Assembly (NCBI GenBank): GCA_017506865.1
Contig: JAFCMP010000524.1
Location: forward strand, 124,001-188,000
DNA length: 64,000 nt
Source of the DNA: Tribonema minus
Taxonomy: Eukaryota; Sar; Xanthophyceae; Tribonematales; Tribonemataceae
Direction of reading: 5' to 3'
The stretch's first letter is position 1. Every line of letters begins with the position of its first letter. The notes under the pieces were generated by a model that was not told where the DNA came from, did no database searches, and saw nothing but the letters and a program-made list of their open reading frames with translations. The position numbers and the translations under genes were made by a program. Below, in pieces: positions 11,290 through 23,144 of the stretch.

Positions 11290-12800
11290 ACACATATGTC
11301 ATGACAGCTTGCAGGGTCGAAGTGTTGTGCCGCTCAAGCGCTCAGCTGAGCCAGTGGCACCTGACTTGAAGCTGCTGCGACGCCGCCAGCTGCCCTGTAA
11401 GTTACAGACACATACAGGCTTACCAGCTCATCGCTTGCACAAGCTGTGCGTTCACCATCGGGGACCGCCACTCACGACAAATGGAATTATTATAGACAAA
11501 GTGAAGTGCCAGGCAAGGAAGCACTCGACTGAGCCAGCGGCACCCGCCCTGATCTGCTGCAACGTCGCCAGCTGCCACTGGCACTCGAACACGTATTGGC
11601 TTCATACCTTGCTAGCTCATCGCTTGCGCAGGCTGCACATTTACCAGCGGCGATCGCCAATGATGAAAGTTCGTGAGTTGAAGTGGTGCGTCAGACAAGC
11701 GCCTGAGCCAGCCTATGGCACCCGGACCGAGAGGCTGCGCGGCCGCTAGTTGCTGCACATGTCACAAACGCACAAAGGTTTTCAAACCTACCCACTCGTT
11801 GCTTGCAACAAGCTGCGCTATCACCACTGGCATCCGCCGGTCATGACAGCTCGCGGGATTGAGTGTCCGGCAAGATGAGTCTTCGGCTGAGCCAGTGGCA
11901 CCTGGCACTGAGCTGTTGCAACTCCGCCAGCTGCCACGCAAGTTACAACGCATATAGGCTTCAAATTACCGGCTCCTCGCTTGCACAAGCTGCGCGTTCA
12001 CCATCTGCCCCCATCAATCATGACAGCCCGTGAGATTGAATGGCTATGCCAAACAGGCACCCAGCTGGGCCAATGGCGTCCGCCCCACGCTGCTGCAACA
12101 TCGCCAGCTGCCGCACAGATTGCAGACACATGTAGGCCCCATGAATGACTAGCTCAGTGCTTGCGCAGGCTGCACGGCCATCAGCGGCATCTGCCGGTCA
12201 TGACAGCTTGCGGGGTTGAAGTGGTATAATGGTTCCAGACTCTGTTGGACAAGCTTTCAGCTGAGCCAATGGCAACCGCCCGACTGTCCGACTGTGCCGC
12301 CGCCATCTGCTGCACAAGTTACAGCTACATGTACATGAAAGACCTGCTCATTGGTTGCTTAGGCGGCGTGTTCACCAGTGGCATCCGCCGATCACGACAG
12401 CTTGCAAGGTTGAAGTGGTATGGCTGACAAGCGCTCAGCTGAGCCAATTGCACCCGGCGCCGGAGCCTCTGCGCTGCCGGAAGTTGCCGCACATGTTACA
12501 GGGACAAGCATGTCCCATGAATGACCATCTCGTCGCTTGCACAAAGTGCGCGTTCACTTCCGGTTACCGCTGGTGCACAAACTGCGCGTTCACTTCCGGT
12601 TAGTAATACCGCTGGTCATGACACAGCTCCCTGATTTGCATTGCTATGCCATGGCAGGGAAGCGTCAGCTGAGCCAATGACACCCGACCCGAGCGTCCGC
12701 GACGCCGCCAGTTGCGGCACAAGTTATAGGTACATGGAGGCTTCTCAAACTACCGATTTGTCGCTTGCACAAGCTGAGCTTTCACTTAGTCTAAGACTAA
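11290..12800 (+). repeat. Degenerate ~180-bp satellite, about eight units
   Basis: A GCTTGC[A/G]CA[A/G]GCTG core recurs at about 11433, 11622, 11801, 11979, 12159, 12357, 12535 and 12763. Each is followed by TTCACCA.TGG..CCGCC..TCATGACAGCT and then GCTGAGCCA.TGGCACC and CGCCAGCTGC. Spacing is 178-198 bp except for the last (228 bp), where a short GCGCGTTCACTTCCGG stretch is itself duplicated (12548, 12583). Identity between units is modest, so the array is old. The same family returns at 26.3-26.8 kb. Confidence 0.85.
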
Positions 12801-14307
12801 TGGCGGTTTTTGCTAGCGATGTCTGGTACTACGGAAGGGTGGCTCCCCACTGGCAGTTCATCAGGCCCACACATCCCCATAGCTATAGGGTTTAAGTTTA
12901 TGCACCTGATCCATTCTCTCGATACTGTAAAGTGACCAGTCGTGCCCCTGCCCCTGCTTCATAAACCTTCATGTGCCTAAAACCTGGCTCTCACGGCCGC
13001 GGCGGAATCTGCCAGGGCCATTACTGGCATGGAGCGACTGGAGAGTGCGACACACGCAAAGCAAGCAATTGCAGAAGAAGATCTGAACGGACATATCTCA
13101 CCATTCACTGTGTATAGTCAGCATCCACGAACGACGGCAATAGTAGTTCAGGCGTACATGTCAGTCTACCAGTAACAAGCACCTGAACGACGGCGCCAAA
13201 AAATTGGGCAAATAACAGCAACCAAAGCGCATGTGCGAAGGTGCCAGCGTGAACAGCACCGACAACTCAAATAGTCTAAGAGTAAGTGTACAACTGTTAC
13301 GGTGTGAGCAACAGGATCAGCAGCCACAAACGCACGGAATGACGCAGCGCAAGACCACCAAGCTTCAGTTTTAAATAGCAACCATGTCAATGTACGTAGA
13401 GCTCAATTCCATGGACTCAGTGCCTGCACTTACTAATATCCTCCATAAACATAGTTGCTCCATCGCTGCAACCACTGCAAGAACTATGTGCTCCAATCCT
13501 AAGCTTCGCTACCTGCATTTCACAGGACAATTCTGCCACGCCCTGCACAGCTTATGGGTGCCGAAACGACTGTGTCACATCAAGAGCGCGGCAGTTAGCA
13601 ATATGTAGCACATGCTCAGCCTCCGTCCAATCACTGTACACTCTCCAGTGCGTCCAGGCAGATCCACATGCATCTCACCAACACCGATACAACCGCCAGC
13701 ATCTGCGAGTGCCGCTGCTTGTCGCGCTTGTAGACAACAATTTGAAACCAGAACCTGGATCGTGATGGTGAGGTTTGTGAAAGTAGGTACAGAACCCAAA
13801 ACACCCTGTCTGTGTACGGAACAAAACAAGCTGTAGCTGCCTTTGCCGTTTGCACCAACTCATCACTCCACAACAGTTACTCTGAATCAAGGCGGAACGT
13901 ACACTTCTGCATAGCGCCGCTAGCGTTACACTTGCTTACCGTGGATGACATGCAAAGACATGAATGAGGTGGAGATCATAGCACATACTGTGCTGCTTGC
14001 GCTACAAGACTGTTGCAACGTAGCTCCCGTTCCTCCTGCTCGAACATTGCTTACGCCTCTGGCCAGCCGGCAACCAACGCCACGGTGAATGTGAGACTGC
14101 GCATCGCTGCGATTATTTCAGCAGCACGAGGGTCACACCCGGCGGTGATGTCAATGATCACCCGCTCAAGAACGACCTTGAGTTCGTGCACTTGTGCGTT
14201 CTCATCTCCATATGGTAGCAGGTGGTGGGCAGTGTGAGCTCACACAACTTATTGACGTCCTTCTTAACCGCATCATACTGCCACAGAAAGTGGTAATTCC
14301 GCTGCAT
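12801..14307 (-). other. Mostly empty; short decayed coding-like tract on minus strand
   Basis: Nothing is recognised in 12801-14030. On the minus strand, 14320 to 14050 reads NYHFLWQYDAVKKDVNKLC in one frame and then, after a frame change near 14230, VHELKVVLERVIIDITAG to a stop at ~14055. The composition is protein-like but I cannot name it. It lies just 3' of the LINE fragment and may be the broken host sequence or another element. Confidence 0.3.
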
Positions 14308-15248
14308 GTACTTTTTATTAATTCTCGCTCAGGGCGTGAAAAAGCCCAGATGATTGGCATCTAGCTGTACAGAATCTACATGTCATATGACAGTCTGAAA
14401 GTGTCGTAACGACAACCACTTAAACGCCGCCGCCGCCAAATGGCATATCGGGATCCTCCCCTACGTCCTCCTCCATGTGCCCCCCCCCCCCTGGATTCTG
14501 CCATGTGTATCATGACACGGCCAGAGTACGCCGTGTGGAGCGCTGCCGACAGAGCCGAGCGTAAGCGCGCCAGGGCGATGCTTAAGCGCTTTAGGGCGCG
14601 CTCCTCCGGGCACTGACATCCTGCTGCCAGTGGCATACTCCGTCGCCACAGCCTCCAGCAGCTTGTGCCCCTGCTCCCCGATGCTGCCAAAGACCCGATT
14701 GCCAAAGTAGCAAGTTTGTAGCAATTCTGGTCATAATGACCAGAATAGTGGGATAATTTGGCGGCCTCTTGGTCGCGGCAGCAGCGTTCGGGGTCTGCTG
14801 CAGTCTTCGCCGCCCGCGACGCCACCTGTGCCTCGAAGCACTGCCAGGTGACGTCCACCATGAGCGGTAGGTGACGTGTTGGATCGTTGTAGCCGCTCAC
14901 CGGGAAGGCGTCGGCAGGCAGCACTATATCCATCCTGCGACTCCCAGGCGGCTGGGCGGATCCCAGAAACGGCGTGTAGTCATCATCCACCAGATTCGTC
15001 TTGAGGTATTGCCGCAGGATGCGCTGCGTGGTCCTCTTGACGTTATTGTGGACGATGGTGTCGTGCGCCTTGACGCGTGGCGCTTGACACAGCCGCGCAT
15101 GCAGAGCGCCGCCCGGCGACTTCCCGCACAGCTTGCAGCCTGTCGTGTGCTCCTCTACTCCAATGGCACATTTGACGTCCAGCTGCCAGGATAGGCCATC
15201 GAACGAAGCCGTTGTGGAGTACATGTACTCCATTTTGCAACCCAGCAT
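14308..15248 (-). mobile_element. LINE-type retrotransposon 3' part (zinc knuckle plus REL-like C-terminus)
   Basis: The minus-strand frame from 15248 carries a Cys/His cluster (GCKLCGKSPGGALHARLC, then VKAHDTIVHNN) followed by RRMDIVLPADAF, LMVDVTWQCF and a lysine-containing helix, the order seen after the reverse transcriptase domain in many non-LTR elements with a restriction-like endonuclease. The frame changes near 14700; the continuing part reads GSIGEQGHKLLEAVATEYA. The reverse transcriptase itself is not visible, so the copy is 5'-truncated or rearranged. The shared 3' end (TTTTTATTAATTCTCGCTCA on the plus strand, from ~14308) matches a second copy at 47625-48199. Non-functional. Confidence 0.72.
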
Positions 15249-15249
15249 G

Positions 15250-15741
15250 TACGCACCTGCGCCTCCGCGTACATGGCTTCGTGAATGCGACTGAGCGTGA
15301 TCGCCAGGATCTCCGTGTCGTCTTTATTCCTTTGCACGACCTTACACAGGCGCAGAATGATGGTGTTGAGCTGTGCCTTGTCGACTCGTCTCCTTCCCAC
15401 TCGACAAACGCTGTATGTTTGTTCAATACCAGTGGACGGAGCAGTTCCTCCGGGGAAGGGTGCGTGGGTTGTACGCACTCGTACGCATCTGACAAGACGC
15501 CGCCACTTACCTCGAAGTCGTTAAATCCGTGCACGTTCACGTCGATGAGTCTGTCGGACGGGGCGGGCGGTGGCGGTGGTGGTGGTGGTGTGTCCACGGT
15601 CTGGCCCCTCTCCTTCCTGCAAGGCGTGCAGCCTGGGTCGCTTGCTGTAGCGGGCGGCTTGTGGACACGCAGGAAGCGGCAATTGACCAAAAAAAGGTGT
15701 CCGCTGCAACCAACACAGTGACTTTGATGACCGTGCGCCAC
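15250..15741 (-). pseudogene. Frame-broken coding tract of unknown function
   Basis: From 15741 leftwards the minus strand reads CVGCSGHLFLVNCRFLRVHK with a further C..C pair, a run of eight prolines, then VNVHGFNDFEVSGGVLSDAY and NKHTAFVEWEGDE. After a frame change near 15385 it continues DKAQLNTIILRLCKVVQRNK and ILAITLSRIHEAMYAEAQ to ~15257. The two parts look like one protein with a short indel. The paired cysteines suggest metal binding, but I do not recognise a family. It is immediately upstream of, and may belong to, the LINE remnant. Confidence 0.35.
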
Positions 15742-16082
15742 ATGGCACCTCTATCCTCCGATGCACCACGCACCACGCACCTACACTGTGCTGAAGCGAT
15801 CTCAGGGCCTGGTGAAGCTCAGCTGAGCTGCACCTCTCTCGATCAGCTGAGACCAGACACTCGCAGATGAGAATGTGGCGATACCGTGGTCATCTTGATG
15901 CTGCTGCAGAGCGCACATAATCATCTCGGCGCTGTCATTAAATCTGTCTCAATCCAGCCACACATTCCAAGCACAGGTCAGGGCGCCCTTGTTGAACTGA
16001 TTACCGCTGTTCCCGGCCGCTGTTTGTTTGCCGCTGATAAAGCCTGCACCGTGAAGCGATGTTACCGCCGCAGCGTACCGTT

Positions 16083-16397
16083 GCTGTCATCAAGGCGATT
16101 ACACCTGAGTTTTGAACATCTGCGGCAGGACAGTACAGCGCTATACATCGTTTGCGGTTTGCGATTTGCGATTACACCTGAGTCCTGAACATGGACAGCA
16201 TAGACAGCATAGCGCTTAACGTCGTTTGCGGTTTGCGATTTGCGATTACACCTGAGTCCTGAACATCTGCGGCAGGACACCAAAGCGCTATAGTATTCCG
16301 TCGTTTGCGGTTTGCGATTTGCGATTAGACCTGAGTTCTGCAACCTGCGGAGACAGCAAAGCGCTATACGTTGTTTGCGGTTTGCGATTTGCGATTG
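16083..16397 (+). repeat. Left array of ~78-bp TTTGCGATT repeat (about four units)
   Basis: Each unit has TTTGCGGTTTGCGATTTGCG followed by ATTA[C/G]ACCTGAGT[C/T]CTG, then ACATCTGCGGCAGGACAGC or CAACCTGCGGAGACAGC, and AAGCGCTATA. The first part is itself built of an 8-9-bp TTTGCGAT step. The array ends at the start of the transposon-like gene at 16453. Confidence 0.9.
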
Positions 16398-16452
16398 GGA
16401 GAGGCAGAATTTCACCCGGGTGGGGGGGAGCGAGGACGGAACGAGGACAGAC

Positions 16453-18607
16453 ATGAAGTTGGGAATCAGATTTCGATTGGCGGCACGTTGGCGGCACAAC
16501 GTGCTAATGCTCGCTGAGGACGACGTAGATGGGGGCATTACGGATGAGCTATTGCTGCAAATCATTGGTGCTCAGTATGACACCACTGGCGACACGACTG
16601 TGAGCCAAGGCGCAGCTGCTGCAGCAGCTTCTGCTGCTGCTGTCGGTGCCACACTTGCCGCCGCTAGCATTGATGCTTGCACCACGGCAGCGGCAGCACA
16701 GCCTGATGGTTCTCCACATGCAGCCTCTAATGCGCCACCTCCACAGCAGCAGCCAGATGCGCTGCACATGTTGGCTGCTACTGCCTCACCAGCACAGCGG
16801 CCTTTCTTCACCTCCAAGCATGCCAGGATCTTCCTCAACTCCATGTGCTACATCCAGCAGGGACTGCTGTCCGATCCTCCACACATGGACATGTATGTGA
16901 AGGTGCGGACGCTGCAGACAGGTCTGGTGGTTCATAGGCGCCTTCGATCCACGTCATCACTGGAGGGATACCACCTGCACCTGCGACAGGTAAATATTAT
17001 CACTAACTGAAAGGCGTGGCACTCTTTGCACATGCTGTGTTGGAGCGGCTTTCTCGAAGTGCATATCACGGCCGTGTCGCCTCCTTGTTTAGCGACTTGA
17101 CGACTGCCTGTATGAACTGCCATCTACATGATCTTCAGGCACTGTGTACCCACAAGTCGTCGAGGCAGCATTTGCCTGCCAGCTGCCACAGTATGGTGAT
17201 TATTTGCAATTTCATGAGCGTCCATCACTGCGGCACTCTTGAAGTTGTCACTGTTTTCTTTCCTTGAGGCTGCTTAGGGTTAGGATTGGGCTTAGTAATA
17301 CTAGTAGGGTTGGGCTGCTGCTTACTCGCTGTTGCTCCTACGGTCGCTGCCAGACAACATATGCTGGTGGACGCAAGTGTCATGCTGTCCCTGCAGGGTA
17401 AGGGTGACGGTTTGGGTTAGGGTTACGGTTTGGGTAAAGGTTGCTAATCATTATAGGCTGCTGCTCCCTGCGTAACGTTTGCTGCTACTCTAACGCTTAC
17501 TACATGAAACATGTGCTGGTGGTCTTGTTGTGCTATACGCAGACACTCGTGGCGGGCGCAGTAGCGGCAGGCCCTAGGTGGCTCGAGAGTGTGACCAACA
17601 CCTTCGACTTCAGGTGGTGCGTCAAGGCTCTGCTGTGTGCAGGTGCACTGCCTGCCTGGATCAGGCACTATGATCTTGAGCTCTACGATGTCATCTATGA
17701 CGTTGCTCAAGCCCTCTATGGAGATGGGCACCAAGTGCTGCCGGGCCACCAGCGCACCAAGCAGCAGAATGTCATTGTGAGGCATGGGATGCACTTTGCG
17801 TTGGAACATCAGCGCCAGCAGATCCAGCTGCGCATACAAGAGCAGCGGCAGCAGCAGCAGCAGGATACTGCTCACGCCAGCTCTGGCAGGGGAGCTGCAG
17901 TTGATACAGCACCAGCCCCTAGCGTAGCACCAAGCGTCATGTCTAGTAACATTCAATGGGTTAGTGAGCAGCTTGGCGTTCAACACCTAAGCGCTCCACG
18001 GTCCACCGGCGATGTGCAACGGGTGCTCAGCAGCAGCCTTGGTCCAGATGAGTTCTTCCACGATGGTGCAGCGCTGGCTGCACATGCCATGTCGGCTGGT
18101 GTACTCATGCCGGAGACATCGGCTGTCAATTTTTCCCGAAGTGTCGTGCGGGATAATGCGGCACGTCAAGTGCTGCAGGCGCAGTACCAGCAGTTGCAGC
18201 GCAGGTTGCGCGATGAGCCAGTTGTGCTAGAGCCACCGATGGTGGGGGCCACGTCGCTGAACCGCATGGAGCCTCTACCGCATACTCCAAGTCTCGCCCT
18301 TCCCCGCCCTGCTGCTTTCATCACTTGCTGCCGAACAGAGCCAGTACAACTGCAGCAGCCCACGCTGACGCCAGCTGCTACCGCCGCTGCAGAGTCCGCA
18401 GATGATGATAGGCGGCTAGAGTCAGATCACGATCGCACCAGGTGGCGTGAACACAAGAAGCGTGAGAGGGCACGGCTGCGCGATTCAAACTCGCCAGGTG
18501 CACAAGCTGAGCTGGCGCAGCAGCGAGAGAAGGACCGCTTGCGAAAGGCGGCACGCCGGCCAGCCTCAGCAGGTGCCGCTGCTCAAGCTGCCGCTTCTGC
18601 GTTGTGA
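16453..18607 (+). CDS. Transposon-associated protein, two exons, repeat-flanked
   Basis: Proposed exons are 16453-16989 and 17543-18607, joined in phase 0 (CGACAG|GTAAAT ... TACGCAG|ACACTC), giving 533 residues. Exon 1 has an alanine-rich region (residues ~55-85) and ends CYIQQGLLSDPP, RRLRSTSSLEGYHLHLRQ; exon 2 opens with SVTNTFDFRWCVKALLCAG and HYDLELYDVIYDV. The series G.LSDP, (R)GTSSLEGYH.HLR, FNFRWN resembles a module I recall from uncharacterised, probably transposon-derived proteins in fish, molluscs and algae; this is from memory, not a search. Then follow a glutamine-rich stretch (~residues 305-325) and a basic C-terminus (TRWREHKKRERARLRD, QQREKDRLRKAARRP) that could bind nucleic acid. 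An in-frame ATG upstream at 16312 lies inside the repeat array and was not chosen. The gene is bracketed by arrays of one repeat, suggesting a single mobile unit. No catalytic triad is visible. Confidence 0.6.
17273..17440 (+). repeat. Interstitial telomere-like TTAGGG runs in the intron
   Basis: Degenerate TTAGGG-type repeats (CTTAGGGTTAGGATTGGG at ~17273, GGGTTAGGGTTACGG at ~17415) lie inside the proposed intron of the transposon-like gene. Confidence 0.7.
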
Positions 18608-19084
18608 TTGGCGTGAGTGTCCTCCAGACCATCTGCAGATGTCATTTACAGCTGCTCATGTACATGTACAAACGTTTGATGTGGACCATGGTGCCTGTTG
18701 AGACTCAATACAGCTGCAGCAATACTTAGTCTACCAATGAGGCCCAATGTGTACATGTTTTGTTGCAACTCTTTTTGGGCTTTGTCAATCATTGGTGGCA
18801 TGTAGCATGCACCCTCCTTGCATACGTGTTGCCTGCTATTGCTCTTCTGAATACAGGTCCCTTCCATTGCTGCTGCTGCTATGCGTGTCTGGAGTCCTTG
18901 ATGCTGCTACTCTTCATGCATCTTGCAAAGCAGAATAGATTAGGACCAATTTCCCTTTTGGTTCTACCTCTGAAGCATAAGCTGCGCGTAAGCGCAGTAA
19001 GCGAAATTTCTCCTTTTTCTCTCCTTTTCTTCCCCCCTTTTTTCCTTTTTTCCCCCCTAACCTAAACCCACCCTGCTAACAATT
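18608..19084 (+). other. 3' region of the transposon-like gene
   Basis: No further exon is seen. It contains a pyrimidine-rich run (19008-19056) and then enters the right repeat array. It probably holds the 3' UTR of the preceding gene, though no clear polyadenylation signal stands out. Confidence 0.4.
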
Positions 19085-20990
19085 TGCCGATTAGACCTGA
19101 GTCCTTCAACCCACGGAGACAGCAAAGCGTTATACGCCGTTTGCGGTTTGCGATTTGCGATTAGACCTGAGTCCTGAACATCTGCAGCAGGACAGCAGAG
19201 CGCTATAGTATTCCGTCGTTTGCGGTTTGCGATTTGCGATCAGACCTGAGTTCTGCAACCTGCGGAGACAGCAAAGCGCTGAACGTCGTTTGCGGTTACA
19301 GCAAAGCGCTATATGTCGTTTGCGGTTTGCGATTTGCGATTAGACCTGAGTCCTGAACATCTGCAGCAGGACAGCAAAGCGCTATAGTGTTCCGTCGTTG
19401 GCAGGTTTGCGATTTGCGATAAGACCTGAGTCCTGAACATCTGCAGCAGGACAGCAAAGCGCTATAGTGTTCCGTCGTTGGCAGTTTGCGATTTGCGATA
19501 AGACCTGAGTCCTGAACATCTGCAGCAGGACAGCAAAGCGCTATAGTATTCCGTCGTTTGCGGTTTGCGATTTGCGATTAGACCTGAGTTCTGCAACCTG
19601 CGGAGACAGCAAAGCGCTATACGTTGTTTGCGGTTTGCGATTGCGATTAGACCTGAGTCCTGAACATCTGCGGCAGGACAGCAAAGCGCTATAGTATTCC
19701 GTCGTTTGCGGTTTGCGATTTGCGATTAGACCTGAGTTCTGCAACCTGCGGAGACAGCAAAGCGCTATACGTCGTTTGCGGTTTGCGATTTGCAATTAGA
19801 CCTGAGTCCTGAACATCTGCAGCAGGACAGCAAAGCGCTATAGTATTCCGTCGTTTGCGGTTTGCGATTTGCGATTAGACCTGAGTTCTGCAACCTGCGG
19901 AGACAGCAAAGCGCTATACGTCGTTTGCGGTTTGCGATTTGCGATTGGACCTGAGTTCTGCAACCTGCGGAGACAGCAAAGCGCTATTCGTCGTTTGCGG
20001 TTTGCGATTTGCAATTAGACCTGAGTCCTGAACATCTGCGGAGACAGCAAAGCGTTATACGTCGTTTGCGGTTTGCGATTTGCGATTAGACCTCAGTCCT
20101 GAACATCTGCAGCAGGACAGCAAAGCGCTGTAGTATTACGTCGTTTGCGGTTTGCGATTTGCGATTAGACCTGAGTTCTGCAACCTGCGGAGACAGCAAA
20201 GCGCTAAACGTCGTTTGCGGTTTGCGATTTGCGGTTAGACTCGAATCCTGAACATCTGCTGTTTGATCAGGACAGCAAAGCGCTATACGTCGTTTGCGGT
20301 TTGCGATTTGCGATTAGACCTGAGTCCTGAACATCTGCGGCAGGACAGCATAGCGCTTAAGGTCGTTTGCGGTTTGCGAGCTGCGATAACACCTGAGTCA
20401 ACGTCGTTTGCGGTTTGCGATTTGCGATTACACCTGAGTCCTGAACATCGACAGCATAGACAGCATAGCGCTTCACGTCGTTTGCGGTTTGCGATTTGCG
20501 ATTACACCTGAGTCCTGAACATCTGCGGCAGGACAGCATAGCGCTATACATCGTTTGCGGTTTGCGATTTGCGATTACACCTGAGTCCTGCAACCTGCGG
20601 ATACAGCAAAGCGCTATACGTCGTTTGCGGTTCGCGATTTGCGATTAGACCTGAGTCCTGAACATCTGCGGCATGACAGCAAAGCACAACACATCGTTTG
20701 CGGTTTGCGATTTGCGATTACGCCTGAATGCTGAGCATCTGCTGCAGGACAGCAAAGCACTATCTGTCGTTTGCGGTTTGCGATTTGCGATTAGACTTCC
20801 GTACTGCAATCTGTACTGCACGTCGGTTGCAGGTTGCGATTTGCAATCAGACCCGTTCTGCAAAACTGTGTGTGGACAACAAAGCACTACACGCTGCGGT
20901 TTGCGATTTGCTGTTAGACCTCCGTACTGCAATGTGTATTTCAATGGTAGCACTGCAGTCGTTGGCGATATGCGATTTGCAATGAGGCAG
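19085..20990 (+). repeat. Right array of ~78-bp TTTGCGATT repeat (about 25 units)
   Basis: Direct repeats of the same unit as at 16083-16397, in the same orientation, about 25 copies. Two unit types alternate in the first half: one with ACATCTGCAGCAGGACAGC and ATAGTATTCC, one with CAACCTGCGGAGACAGC and ATACGTCG. The effective higher-order period is therefore ~150 bp. Units decay toward 20990. Spurious minus-strand frames (KPQTT.., NRKSQTAND) come from this array. Confidence 0.93.
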
Positions 20991-21539
20991 TTAAACTACG
21001 GCGAAGGTGCGAACTTCAACATAACGTCGTGCTGCTGTTCCCTCTCTGCAGGTGGACGGTGACAGCCGGTGGGTGGCGGGGACCTAGACAGGATCGGGAC
21101 GCGTGGGACACGGTTAGGCCAAGCGTGCACCGGCCCTAAACAACCGGTAATTGCCATCTAACCCTTGTCTTGCTGAGATCAGAGGTGCAGGTTTCACGTG
21201 TTGATACAGTGAGACAGCCCTGTTGTCTTTCTTCAAGAAACATTTGGTGTTTTACGTAGGTTTCTCATCTCTGTAATCAGGTAAAATCTGTTATCCCCTT
21301 GTCCTAGAATGTCTGTTGGCGTACTTGGAGATTCATCGACGAGGTTGAGTGAATTTTTGATGAAACCAACTACTGGGACTAGCCTAGGCTGCCCCGATCC
21401 TGCCCCAAATGCCCTGCCCCATGCAACCCCAAAGCGTCACATAGACCAATGCGCATACATGTGAAGAGTACGTTGATTTTGAAAGTGGAAGTCGGCTTTT
21501 GGCAGATAAAAGTCAGCGTTCATTTCTCAAGAAAGTCTA
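20991..21539. other. No supported gene
   Basis: Nothing is recognised between the end of the array and the decayed coiled-coil tract. Confidence 0.4.
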
Positions 21540-22767
21540 CATGCTCGGATGCATGGCACGCATTGCGGTCAGCTGCTTTCGTTTGAACGACTCCAGTCTG
21601 GCTGGCTCTTCAGCGTTTGTACGGCTGTTTGCATCCGACTGCTTGTTGTCATATGCAAACTCTCTGGCTGCGCGCTTGCGCGTATTGGCGTCCGACCTTT
21701 GCGCATCTCGCGGCCTCGTCACGGCAGCTTCGGCCTTTCGCTGTGCATTGCGCTGAGTGTCTTTGACCTCTTTACACCCCACATGTATTTCCACATATTC
21801 TTCGGCGGCGTCTTCGCGACGACTAAGCGCTGCACCGGCACTTCGTCAGGCACTCCGTGTTGCGCGCGTTGGGTTGGATCGCAGGCTGAGCATCATCGCC
21901 TGTGCCAGGCACTGTTCACGCTGTGCAATCGCTGCCTGATCACTGACGACTTCTACTGCAATGTGATCACGGTCAAAGCGTACAGCTGTCTCGGCATCAG
22001 GCACCAGCGTGCCTACCGCAGTTGGCAGTTTCTGTTGCTGCTGCGCGTCAAAGCGCGAGCTGAGGCGAGTTATCTCACGGCGCGTATCGCCGAGCCGCTG
22101 CAGCTTGCCGCTCTGTAACTGCTCATGTGTCCCTGCATACCCTGATGCTGCGCAAGGCTCATCACGCCTGTCGCTTGCTGCAGGTTGCTGGTGGGCCAGG
22201 CCTTCGAGTTGCACCTTGAATGAGACCGGGTTGCTCGCGCAGTCCACCTTGTCACCCATGTTCGCAGCAGCGGCAGCGGCGCACAGCGTGCGCTTGCTGG
22301 GATATCTGCACCTTCAGCATGTCCAGCCTGCGCTTCCACCGTGACAGCTTTCACCTGAGCGTTGCCCGCCTCATGGAGCGTGCGCTGCTCTGCTACCTCG
22401 CGGCGCAGCTGGAGTTCACGCAGCGGCCCCACAGTCTGCTGGATCTCGTCCATCATGGGCTCGTTTCACTAGATGCGCAGTCCCTGTTTCGCGTTGGCGA
22501 GCGCCTCAGCAGCCATCTTGAACCCTTGCAGGAAGCCATCACCGCCGCCGCCGCAGCCATAGACGCTACCGCTGGCGCGACGGCGGCTCGATTCTCCGCC
22601 GTACTTGAAGGCGGCGCTGTGCTCGCGCCATCGCAGAAGCCACCTGCAATGGATATATTGCTGCTGGGCGACGCCAATGCGAGCGCCTGCGGCGCCGGCG
22701 CTGCCATGGTGTTGATCGGCTCGCCTATGCTGAGTGGCACGCCGGCGCCCGTTATCTGAGAAGCCAC
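21540..22767 (-). pseudogene. Frame-broken coiled-coil/basic protein, unknown
   Basis: The minus strand has protein-like segments in consecutive but different frames: alanine/serine-rich 22767-22470, then QQTVGPLRELQLRREVAEQR (22445-22290), then KVQLEGLAHQQPAASDRRDE and RREITRLSSRFDAQQQQKL with IAQREQCLAQAMM (22259-21846), then a highly basic part RKAEAAVTRPRDAQRSDANT and SFKRKQLTAMRAMHPSM (21780-21537). At least three frame changes occur. Heptad-like Leu/Gln/Glu/Arg composition suggests coiled coil. A similar organisation appears at 45.77-46.72 kb, so this may be a repeated transposon-borne gene. Confidence 0.35.
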
Positions 22768-23144
22768 ATTGCCGAGAGCTGACGTGTGTTCGTCGAGCCA
22801 TTAAAGCGTGACCGCTCATGCATGTGCCTCACATGCAAGAAACCCTCTCTCTTGCAGGTGGAGCGGGAGACCGGCGTGGAGGAGGTGAACGCCCTCCTGA
22901 GCGCTGCTGCGAGTGAGGGCCCGCTGAAGGGCGTCCTGGGCTACGAGACGCGCCCGCTCCGTGGACTACGTACATCAATGAGGAGCGCAGCGACGTCATG
23001 GACGCGCCGAGCACCACGGTGGTGAACGGCACGTCCGGCGAGCTGTACGTGTGGTACGACAACGAGGTCAGTGCCTGCAAGTTATGCTGGTGATAGAAGA
23101 TCATGTCCGTTACAATGGTCCCTCCATATTATGCTACTCGGAGG

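Noticed and set aside
16312..16452. N-terminal extension of the transposon-like protein from the ATG at 16312
   Set aside because: These 47 codons are encoded by the tandem repeat (RFAIRPEFCNLRRQQSAIRC), so the ATG at 16453 just after the array is preferred.
19541..20953. Minus-strand open frames within the 78-bp array
   Set aside because: They are the translated repeat itself (NRKSQTAND-like periodic peptides) with no conserved start or domain.
19085..20990. Regularly spaced repeats resembling a CRISPR array
   Set aside because: The whole ~78-bp unit repeats, including what would be the spacers, no cas genes are near, and the setting is eukaryotic. It is a tandem satellite.
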